From Symbiodinium natans (taxonomy: Eukaryota > Sar > Dinophyceae > Suessiales > Symbiodiniaceae), in NCBI GenBank assembly GCA_905221605.1, contig CAJNDS010002639.1:249945-313944 (forward strand): a DNA stretch of 64,000 bases. The letters are read 5' to 3'. Shown here one piece after another: positions 55,494 through 64,000 of the stretch. The first letter of the stretch is position 1; each line of letters opens with the position of its first letter. The position numbers and the translations under genes are program-made. The notes beneath the pieces are model-generated. The model did no database searches and had not been told where the DNA came from. It saw only the letters and a program-made list of their open reading frames with translations.

Positions 55494-56834
55494 AAAATTA
55501 GGATTTAGGATTTAGGATTTAGGATTTAGGATTTAGGATTTAGGATTTAGGATTTAGGACTTAGGATTTAGGATTTAGGATTTAGGATTTAGGATTTAGG
55601 ATTTAGGATTTAGGATTTAGGATTTAGGATTTAGGATTTAGGATTTAGGATTTAGGATTTAGGATTTAGGATTTAGGATTTAGGGCGTCACGCGCGTCAC
55701 GCGCGTCACGCGCGTCACGCGCGTCACGCGCGTCACGCGCGTCATGCGCGTCACGCGCGCTGGGGGCTGCCCAGGCAAAATGGGGGGGTGCCCAAAACCA
55801 TCGATTTCAGTACTAAAAAATCGCACTTTTCATTGCGGCCAGGGCAGATGCTGGGGTCCCCCTCCTTTAGAGAGCTTTCTGAAGCCTTTTAGGATTTAGG
55901 ATTTAGGATTTAGGATTTAGGATTTAGGATTTAGGAGTTAGGATTTAGGATTTAGGAGTTAAGATTTAGGATTTAGGATTTAGGATTTAGGATTTAGGAT
56001 TTAGGATTTAGGATTTTGGATTTTGGATTTTGGATTTAGGATTTAGGATTTAGGATTTAGGATTTAGGATTTAGGATTTAGGGCAAAATGGAGGGGTGCC
56101 CAAAACCATCGATTTCAGTACTAAAAAATCGCACTTTTCATTGCGGCCAGGGCAGATGCTGGGGTCCCCCTCCTTTAGAGAGCGTTTTGAAGACTTTTAG
56201 GATTTAGGATTTAGGATTTAGGATTTAGGATTTAGGATTTAGGATTTAGGATTTAGGATTTCGGATTTCGGATTTAGGATTTAGGATTTAGGATTTAGGA
56301 TTTAGGATTTAGGATTTAGGATTTAGGATTTAGGATTTAGGGCAAAATGGAGGGGTGCCCAAAACCATCGATTTCAGTACTAAAAAATCTCACTTTTCAT
56401 TGCGGCCAGGGCAGATGCTGGGGTCCCCCTCCTTTAGAGAGCGTTTTGAAGACTTTTAGGATTTAGGATTTAGGATTTAGGATTTAGGATTCAGGATTTA
56501 GGATTTAGGATTTAGGATTTAGGATTTAGGATTTAGGTTTTAGGATTTAGGATTTAGGATTTAGGATTTAGGATTTCGGATTTCGGATTTAGGATTTAGG
56601 ATTTAGGATTTAGGATTTAGGATTTAGGATTTAGGGCAAAATGGAGGGGTGCCCAAAACCATCGATTTCAGTACTAAAAAATCTCACTTTTCATTGCGGC
56701 CAGGGCAGATGCTGGGGTCCCCCTCCTTTAGAGAGCGTTTTGAAGACTTTTAGGATTTAGGATTTAGGATTTAGGATTTAGGATTCAGGATTTAGGATTT
56801 AGGATTTAGGATTTAGGATTTAGGATTTAGGATT
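55494..56834. repeat. TTTAGGA satellite with conserved roughly 110-bp spacer
   Basis: Blocks of TTTAGGA alternate with four copies of a spacer that starts GGGCAAAATGGAGGGGTGCC and ends near TTTAGAGAGC (about 55776-55885, 56082-56196, 56341-56456, 56633-56749). Period is about 260-310 bp. The last three copies are nearly identical, so amplification was recent. Confidence 0.95.
55684..55760. repeat. GCGTCACGC tandem repeat
   Basis: About eight 9-bp GCGTCACGC units between the first TTTAGGA block and the first spacer copy. Confidence 0.93.
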
Positions 56835-56842
56835 CAGGGATA

Positions 56843-57090
56843 TCCACTACAGCAGAGAATACAAAAGCAACGAGAGAACAAGGAGCGTTCTTGTACACAG
56901 CGGCGCCACGGAGCGCAGTGACAACGAGCGATGGCGCCGCGGCCCCGAGCGCGGAATCGGTTGCCCCTGCCGGGCCAACTCGCGCGTAAAAACACAACGT
57001 ATAAGCAGACTGTTGCCCTCTGCTTTACTTTTCGTTTTGATTTATATTAAAATACCAACTAGAGCAGAGAATACAAAGCAACGAGAGAAC
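56843..57090. repeat. about 37-bp direct repeats flanking a 170-bp unique segment
   Basis: CCACTACAGCAGAGAATACA at 56844 and CCAACTAGAGCAGAGAATAC at 57054, both continuing to AAGCAACGAGAGAAC. The segment between is not telomere-like. Confidence 0.7.
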
Positions 57091-57164
57091 TGTCCCAAAA
57101 AATGAACCCTAAACCCTAACAGAGTAAGGTTTGGGTGGTCTTGGGGTGGGGTTTTAGCTTTCGC

Positions 57165-57204
57165 GCGACGCGCCGCCCACGACCCCTTGGGTCGAGGCGC
57201 GTCG
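57165..57204. other. GC-rich perfect inverted repeat (hairpin)
   Basis: GCGACGCGCC and GGCGCGTCGC, 10 bp, enclosing a second stem CGACCC/GGGTCG around CTT. No run of T follows, and no known RNA family is recognised. Confidence 0.7.
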
Positions 57205-58138
57205 CTTCAGTGGGCAAACCCTAAACCCTAAACCCTAAACCCTAAACCCTAAACCCTAAACCCTAAACCCTAAACCCTAAGCCCTAAGCCCTAAACCCCA
57301 AACAAATCCAAGCAAACCCAAACCCAAGGTGCCGTACCCACCTGCAGATGGGCGTGCCTGCTGCCCTGCATGTCAGCTCAGCTTGGGGCGCTGCAGGCTC
57401 CCGGGCCTCCTAAGAAAAACTCAAGATCGAAACCCTAAACCCTAAACCCTAAACCCTAAACCCTAAACCCTAAACCCTAAACCCTAAACCCTAAACCCTA
57501 AACCCTAAACCCTAAACCCTTTAAACCCTAGCCCTAAACCCTCAACCCTAAACCCTAAGCCCTAAGCCCTAAGCCCTAAACCCTAAGCCCTAAACCCTAA
57601 ACCCTAGCCCTAAACCCTCAACCCTAAACCCTAAGCCCTAAGCCCTAAGCCCTAGGCCCTAAGCCCTAAACCCTAAGCCCTAAGCCCTAAACCGTAAACC
57701 CTAGCCCTAAACCCTAGACCCCCGAAACCCTAAAGCCTCGAAACCCCTAAACCCTCAACCCTTACAACCCGAAGGCGTGGTTTCTGCGCTGCTAAGCCTT
57801 AACCCGCAAAACGCCCTTAGACCTCTAGACTCTGAGCCCCCTATAAACCCTCAAGACACTCTAAACCCTGAAGCTCTAAACCCTAAACCCTAAACCCTAA
57901 ACCCTAAACCCTAAACCCTAAACCCCAAACCCCAAACCCCAAACCCCAAACCCCAAACCCTAAACCCTAACCCTAAACCCTAAACCCTAGACCCTAGACC
58001 CTAAACCCTAAACCCAAAACCCTAAACCCTAAATCCCCTGAACCCCAGCATCCCAATCCCCAAGACCCCCCCCCGCCCCGCCCCCTCCCTCCGAATTTTG
58101 GCTCCTGTTTTCCCCCGGCTGTCCGGCCCGGTTGCCAG

Positions 58139-61100
58139 GTGAGTTCGTGAAAGGCCCGAAGAGTTCCTACAACTGTGACGCCGCCCTCGGCAATTGGGAC
58201 AGCGGGGGGTGGGGATTTGGGGTTTAGGAGAGTTTAGGGGTTCAGGGATTTGGGGTTTAGGGTTCAGGGGTGTAGGGGTTTAGGGTCTAGGGTGTAGGGG
58301 TGCAGGGTTCAGGGGTTTAGGGTATAGGGGTTCAGAGGCTTGGGGTGTAAGGGTTCAGGGGTTTAAGGGAGCGCTAAATCCCTACACCCCACAAACCCTA
58401 AACCCCAAACCGTCAGCCCCTAGGGTTGAGGGATTCAGGGACCCGAAGACCTCAAGGAATTTTGGGGGCTTCCGAAGTTTCGGCGGAGTCGGCTTACTTT
58501 CCGGGTGCAGGGCCTCGGGCTTACATGGTCTTTTGAGGGGTCCTGTTGCAATTCGGCCCCTTGTATTTAGGTTAAAGGTTTAGGGTTTAGGGTTTAGGGT
58601 CCAGGGTCTAGGGTTTAGGGTTTAGGGTTTAGGTGTTAGGGTTTAGGGTTTAGGGTTGAGGGTTTAGGGTGTAGCAATGGTCGGCTGAATGAAAAAATAT
58701 GAAGACATGCCCACCACAAGGCCACCCAAACACTACTCACTGCGAGCCAAACCGGAGCCAGCCCAAACCAAGCCGAAGCCATTCAAAATTCACATATGAC
58801 ACATGTTTAGGGGATGCCTAAGCCATGGCGGCAGAGGACGCCCCCCCCAGGTTGTTGCGCAGGGGACGGTCTGGGCCGAAGGGCCCTTTCGTAGAGAATT
58901 TCGGGTCGTGAAAGGTCTTCAGTTTTTTGGAATGCCAAGGGTCTCCCTTGAAAAGATACTTTTTTTGGGGGGGGGGCAAGGGCCCTGTCACAGAAAATCT
59001 CAGGGCGGTGAACGGCTTGCAGGGGGGCCGATAACACTGTTTACAGGCGAAGGAGGGGGGGTCGTGAGGTTTTTACGCAGGCGACGGTCTAGGCCGCAGG
59101 GCCTTCTCACAGAAAATTTCAGGGTTTAGGGTTTAGGGTTTAGGGTTTAGGGTTTCGGGAGGCTCCAGAATTTTGGAAGGATGCCAAGGCTCTGACTTCA
59201 CTACCGCGCTTGCCTTGCCTGGTCCGGTTAAAGCCTCTCAGCCCAGGCCCTTTGCCTTTCTCCATTGTAGGGGGCTTTCCCCTTAAAGGTTTCTGTGGCA
59301 AAACAGGCAAAAACTCGATCTCGGGGCTCTGAGAGAGGGGTGGCGGGCGGGTTTAGGGTGTAGGGTTCAGGGTTCAGGGTTTAGGGTTTGATTACATAGT
59401 TCCTAAACCCCAAATGAACCCTGCATCCTAAACCCCAACCGAGCCTTAAACCTGACAGCCAGTCTGCCGCAGGAGAACGCCTGGAGTCGGCGCAAGAAGT
59501 CGTGGTCGGTATCCCAGATGTGATTCGTCGGCTAAGGGATACTAAGGCCTAAACCTCAAAAGCCCCCGACGCCTTATGCTCGGTTTGGAGGGTTTAGGGT
59601 TTAGGGTTTAGGTTGTAGGGTTTAGGGGTTTCGGGTAGGGTTCAAATTGGGTCGGCGGGTTTAGGGGTGGCATCCGACATCCTCCGAGCCCCAGAACCAT
59701 GAAGGGATGCTGCATGGCTCCAGGTGTTGGGTCCACCAACAGAAGGGTGGCGCTGAGCTGTACAACTGCCACGACGGCAAGGCGCAAGCATGGGCCGGCG
59801 GGGGGGGGGGGGGTAGAATTTCCGGCTTTGAGAGGAACCAGAGGACAATTTCAGGAACCTAAATTATTACCAACATCTCGTTGGCCCCTAGAGAATAAGC
59901 TGTAGAACCAGAATGGCTGGATTTATACCACTTCTCAGCAAATAGGCTTTGTTGGTGCACAAAGAACCCGCCTGTGTGCAGGTCGGTTTCAGTTGTTAAA
60001 TTTCGAGGTCAGCTGATCCATGAGCGCTTAGGGTTTTGGATTTAAGGTGTAGGCCTGGCAGTGGTGGTTTGGGTTTCTAGCTTCAGATGATACAGTAGAC
60101 CCTAAACCCCAAACCCCAAACCCTATATAAGCCCGACCAGGCCGGCCTTTGGTCAGCTCCCAAGAGAGAGTGGCAGCAACCCCAGACATGTTTAGGTTTT
60201 TAGGGTTCAGGGGGTAGGGTTCCGGGTTTAGGGGTTTAGGGGTTTAGGGGTTTAGGGGTTTAGGGGTTTAGGGGTTTAGGGGTTTAGGGGTTTAGGGGTT
60301 TAGGGGTTTAGGGGTTTAGGGGTTTTAGGGGTTTAGGGGTTTAGGGGTTTAGGGGTTTAGGGGTTTAGGGGTTTAGGGGTTAGGGGTTTAGGGGTTTTAG
60401 GGGTTTAGGGTTTAGGGTGTTAGGGTTTAGGGGTTAGGGGTTTAAGGGGGGGTAGGGGTTTAGGGGGTTTAGGGGTTTAGGGGTTTAGGGGTTTAGGGGT
60501 TTAGGGGTTTAGGGGTTTAGGGGTTTAGGGGTTTATGGGTTTAGGGGTTTAGGGGTTTAGGGGTTTAGGGGTTTAGGGGTTTAGGGGTTTAGGGGTTTAG
60601 GGGTTTAGGGGTTTAGGGGTTTAGGGGTTTAGGGGTTTAGGGGTTTAGGGGTTTAGGGGTTTAGGGTTTAGGGGTCGGGTTCAGGGGCTAGGGGTTTAGC
60701 TATAAGGTATGGTCACCCTTTTTGCTTTGGGGCGTCTCCGTCTCGTAGGCTGTTTTTGGTCCCCGGACAAGGGGCAAACAAGCGGAACCCCCTTGTTGGT
60801 TGAGGGCCATTTAGGATTTGGGGCTCAGGGAATTCTAGGGTTTAGGGTTTGGGGTTTAGGGTTTAGGGTGGGATTGGCCTGAGGAGATTAAACAACATGT
60901 ATTTTTTTGTTCGGGTTCTAAAGGGGGTATAGGTGGCTGGTAGCCCTGCAGATGACAGGCAACCCGAACTCCCGCCCACCTCCCATCGGTTCTCACCATC
61001 TGCTGGCGGCCTTGCGGTTTCGGGTTTAGGGTTTGGGGTTTAGGGTTTAGGGTTTAGGGTTTAGGGTCTAGGTTCTAGGGTTCAGGGTTTAGGGTTTAGG

Positions 61101-61246
61101 GTCTAGGTTCTGGGGTTCAGGGTTTAGGGCTTTGAAAACGCCCTAAGCCCAGAAAAACCTTAGCCTTGTATAGGCCCCGGCCCTAAACCTGCAAAGGTGC
61201 TGTGACCACAAGAAGGAGGTCTGCCCCCAACGAAGATTGCAACTTG
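58139..61246 (+). CDS. second WCC-repeat gene, exons 58.1-61.2 kb
   Basis: Exons 58139-58197 or 58201 (KSSYNCDAALGNW), 58511-58555 (GLTWSFEGSCCNS), 59473-59504 (ENAWSRRKKS plus TG), 59724-59781 (CWVHQQKGG...YNCHDGK), 60141-60172 (AGLWSAPKRE plus TG) and 61197-61246 (CCDHKKEVCP). The final four join in phase as two units. Continuity with the 54.7-kb exon across the satellite at 55.5-56.8 kb is not shown: the expected exon starting with G-TGC is missing. In the last exon a +1 frame reads PNEDCNLA, closer to the expected DC motif, which hints at a one-base indel. Confidence 0.65.
58860..59195. repeat. three degenerate copies of an about 110-bp unit
   Basis: GACGGTCTGGGCCGAAGGGC at 58866 recurs as GACGGTCTAGGCCGCAGGGC at 59083; AGGGCCCTGTCACAGAAAAT at about 58979 is a partial copy. 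Downstream, the GGAATGCCAAGGGTCT and GGATGCCAAGGCTCT ends also match. The 108-codon open frame here is repeat-derived. Confidence 0.65.
60222..60680. repeat. GGGGTTTA (8-bp) array
   Basis: Around fifty GGGGTTTA units with a short disrupted centre (60405-60470); the largest single 8-bp block in the window. Confidence 0.95.
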
Positions 61247-62214
61247 GCGAAGAGGGGCATAGGCAGGGCGAGGGCTCAGTGCGCGAGAAGCCGGTAATCA
61301 GGAGGGTTTAGGCACTCTAAACGCTAGAAACCCTAAACCCTAAACCCTAATCCCTAATACATCCTAAGGTTTGAGGGTCTATTTGGGTTGCCTTTTGGGG
61401 TTTGAAGCTTAGGGAGTCGAAAGCTCCCAAACCCCAAATCCTTCCTTAGACTCTCGGAAGGGTAAACCATAAGCCAGGGCTACTGCGACATATCCTCAAC
61501 CCCAAGCCCTAAACCCTAAACCCTAAACCCTAAACCCTAAACCCTAAACCCTAAACCCTAAACCCTAAACCCTAAACCCTAAACCCTAAACCCTAAACCC
61601 TAAACCCTAAACCCTAAACCCTAAACCCTAAAGCCTAAACCCAAAAACCCTAAACCCTAAACCCGTCAAGCCATGAAGGCCCCAAAGGCCCGAAGCCTTT
61701 TAGCCATCAATCAACCCTGCAGCCCGAAAGGCCCTAAACCTTAGAGCCCTGAACCCTCACTCAGCCCTCTCAGGTTTTCGGCGGCTGCCTTTCTAAAGGA
61801 TTTATTGTAACATTAGGTGTAGAAGGGGTAGGAGAGGGCTTACGAAGGGCTTGCAATACGAAGGTCAGAACCCTAAACATGCCCTTAGATACATGGGTGG
61901 CGTCGTTTGTATCGAGGTCTTTCAACCAGGGTTGGGTTTTTGGGTTTGGGGTTTTAGGGTTTAGGGTTTAAGGCTCGGTTCCTTTCGGGCTTAGCGTTTG
62001 AGGGTTCAGGCTCATCTATGGGGTTTAGGGGCTTCGGGTTTATAGCGTGCAGTTAGCGGTTTAGGGTCAAGGCTTCACTTAAGGGTTTCGGGGGTATAGG
62101 GTTTGAGGAATCCGGGGGCGGAGTTCCAGACTGAACCTTGTAAACACCTCAGACATGCCGCCGCACACTCAAACGAAAAACAAGGTATTTTACTTCGAAC
62201 ATCCCCACCTTCAG

Positions 62215-62312
62215 GGAGTCTCTGGGGTTGGGCACTCTCTGGATTTGGGCACTCAGGGTCTCTGAGGTTGGGCGCTCCGGGAGGGAGTCTCTGGGGGTTG
62301 GGCACTCCAGGG
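62215..62312. repeat. short imperfect repeat around GTTGGGCACTC
   Basis: Four imperfect copies of GAGTCTCTGGGGTTGGGCAC-like units, open in two frames. Confidence 0.75.
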
Positions 62313-62597
62313 AAGACCAAGGAGAAGAGTTCCGGGCGAGGAGAAGAGTTGAGTTTAAATCTAACAACCCCACACCGAAGGTGGGGAACAAACTTAGACC
62401 CTCAACCCTAAGCCCTGAAACCTAAACCTCAAGCCCTAAAGCCAAAACCATCCCAACCCTAAGCCCTAAGCCGCAAACCCAAAACCAAAAACCCTAAACC
62501 CTAAACCCTAAACCCCAAACCCTAAACCCTAAACCCTAAACCCCAGACCCTAAACCCTAAACCCTAAGCCCGAAAACCCTAAACCTCAAAACCCACA

Positions 62598-62705
62598 ATG
62601 GCATGCTCTGGAGCTCTGGAGCCCTGGACGCCCGAAACACCCCTGAAGATGGCCCAGGTCGGAATCGGTGCCGGCTCTGTACGCTTGAAGGAGCCCGGGT
62701 GGTAG
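62598..62705 (+). CDS. short ORF, possibly a degenerate repeat exon
   Basis: 35 codons from ATG to TAG reading SGALEPWTPETPLKMAQVGI and on. EPWTPE resembles DWTPEKK at 47980 but KK is lost. It lies in a 3' region with no firm gene. Confidence 0.2.
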   Translation: MACSGALEPWTPETPLKMAQVGIGAGSVRLKEPGW

Positions 62706-63760
62706 GGTTTAGGGTTTGTAGGGTGTAGGGTTTAGGGTGTAGGGTTTCGGGTTTAGGGTTTAGGGTTCAGGGCCTAGGGTCTAGGGTCTAGGGTTTAGGG
62801 TTTAGGGTTTAGGGTTTAGGGGTTTAGGCTTGGGGTTTAGGGTTTTTGGGTTTAGGCTTTAGGGTTTTTGATGGGATGGAAGGTTTAGGTTTATAGGGTT
62901 TTTTGGTTTAGAGTTTTCGTGTTGTTGGGGTTTGAGGTTGGAGGTTGAAGGTGTTTTGGGTTTTGGGGGATTGGTTGGGTTTAGGGTTTTGGGGTTTTGG
63001 GTTTGTGGGCTTTTGGGTTTAGCGTTTAGTGCTCAGGTTTCTGAGTTTGGGTTGAGGGTTGAGGGTTTTGGGAGTCGGGTATCTGGTTTCTGGGTTTAGG
63101 GGTTCGGCTGACAGAGTTTAGGGCTAGTTAAACGTTTCGAGCTCACATGTTCCTGGTAAAAGTGGCTTGCCGACACCCGGTGACCGCAGCAAAAGGGCCG
63201 TTTACAACGAGCTTGGCGTTTAAGGGGTCTGGGGTTAGGCTGTTTTTTTGGGCTCCAGGGTTTCGGGGTTTCCGACACATGTTGTACGAGGGTTCCCCTA
63301 CAACAAGACAGAGCAGCCACGATTTTTGAGCGAAGCAGGGCACGACGAGACTGCCTTAACACAAGTGCAGCGATAAACCCTAAACCCGAAACCCTAAACC
63401 CTAAACCCTAAACCCTAAACCCTAAACCCTAAACCCTATAGCCCATTCTGGGGCCTCTCCAAAGTTTCTGGGTCCGCTAGATGTCCGCAATCTTGCCTTC
63501 AACGCCCCAACCCCGCGTGCACGAACCCTGTTTCCTAAGCACAAAGACCCAAAATCCTGAATCCTAAGCTCTATAAACCCAGCAAACCCTAAACCCTAAA
63601 CCCTAAACCCTAAACCCTAAACCCTAAACCCTAAACCCTAAACCCTAAACCCTAAACCCTAAACCCTAGGAACCCTAAACCCTATAAACCCTAAACCCTA
63701 TAAACCCAAAACCCTGAATGATGAAGACTTGCACGCCCTTGAGCGCCTCCTGGCTTGCAG

Positions 63761-64000
63761 GCGGTGAGCTTGGCAGGCGGGCCGATGGGAAGCAACGATT
63801 TGGGCTCAGGGGTCTAGGGCTAAGGGTCCAGGGTCCAGGGTTTAGGGTTTAGGGTTTAGGGTTTAGGGTTTAGGGCTAAGGGTTTCAGGGCCTAGGGCGT
63901 GGGTTTAGCACTTTTAGCACTCATGACCCAACACGATTTCTGACTCGATGGATTGCAGGCGCTGTGCCCAAAGCCGATCTAACGAGTGAGCTGCGGAGTG
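63761..64000 (+). CDS. candidate exons running off the window
   Basis: Two acceptors with pyrimidine-rich context: TGGCTTGCAG before 63761 (AVSLAGGPMGSNDLG) and GATTGCAG before 63959 (AVPKADLTSELRS, open to the window end). They flank a telomere-like array at 63838-63880, as introns do elsewhere. Confidence 0.3.

Larger units (their letters stand above)
61260..63750. other. 3' region with no firm gene
   Basis: Telomere-like arrays (61507-61660, 62490-62590, 62705-62870, 63375-63440, 63590-63715) and unique islands. A 102-codon + strand ORF (62103-62411) and others overlap short repeats and have no motif. Confidence 0.5.
1..64000. repeat. dispersed telomere-like heptamer arrays (TTTAGGG/CCCTAAA and variants)
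   Basis: More than 100 separate arrays, from 2 to over 80 units, in both orientations and often switching strand within a few hundred bases. The longest near-pure CCCTAAA runs are 9395-9570, 12541-12640, 35933-36070, 46084-46375, 51866-52075, 57428-57520 and 61507-61660. They lie in introns and intergenic DNA and stop short of the exons. Confidence 0.97.

Noticed and set aside
55684-56834. CRISPR-like array (regular repeats with spacers)
   Set aside because: The spacers are conserved and the repeats are heptamer blocks, the reverse of CRISPR; the genome is eukaryotic.

Overview
The window is nuclear DNA of a protist, most probably a dinoflagellate. Four things point that way. Plant/alveolate-type telomere heptamers (TTTAGGG/CCCTAAA and variants) occur throughout, in both orientations and far from any chromosome end. 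Coding sequence is cut into many tiny exons. Reading-frame continuity demands many GC-AG introns and a few GA-AG introns. The commonest exon product is a short Trp/Cys repeat, W(S/T)xxKKxWCC...C...(Y/F)DC, that I recognise from memory as widespread in dinoflagellate predicted proteins. The genus cannot be told from the sequence. All supported genes are on the + strand.

Layout. 1-15.4 kb: telomere-like arrays alternating with short unique islands that look like exons of unrecognised gene(s), including a Thr-rich linker exon, a His/Thr exon and one clear WCC-repeat exon at 15443-15515. 16.49-20.85 kb: a short-chain dehydrogenase/reductase gene (retinol-dehydrogenase-like) that I could assemble as nine phase-compatible exons (512 codons) with an N-terminal charged region and a membrane anchor. 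About 21.8-50.76 kb: a very large gene of nearly 50 small exons encoding consecutive WCC cysteine repeats, a second cysteine domain at 39-40 kb, and a terminal 900-bp exon encoding a seven-bladed RCC1/BLIP-II-like propeller with a stop at 50754-50756. 52.8-61.2 kb: exons of a further WCC-repeat gene. 55.5-56.8 kb: a TTTAGGA satellite with a conserved roughly 110-bp spacer. 61.3-64 kb: weak exon candidates only.

Introns. Nearly every intron of both assembled genes contains one or more telomere-like arrays, many homogenised to a local variant (CCCTGAA, CCCTCAA, CCCCAAA, CCCTAAG, AGCCTAA, CCCGATAAA, CCCTTAAA, GGGGTTTA). Several short palindromic elements that look like MITEs also lie in introns.

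How far to trust it. Motif-bearing exons are read directly from the sequence. Exact splice sites were chosen by reading-frame continuity, an AG acceptor and a GC/GT/GA donor, so individual ends can be off by a few bases. Exon candidates without a motif, mostly in the first 15 kb and last 3 kb, are weak because a 60-90-base island often has an open frame by chance. No transcript evidence was available.
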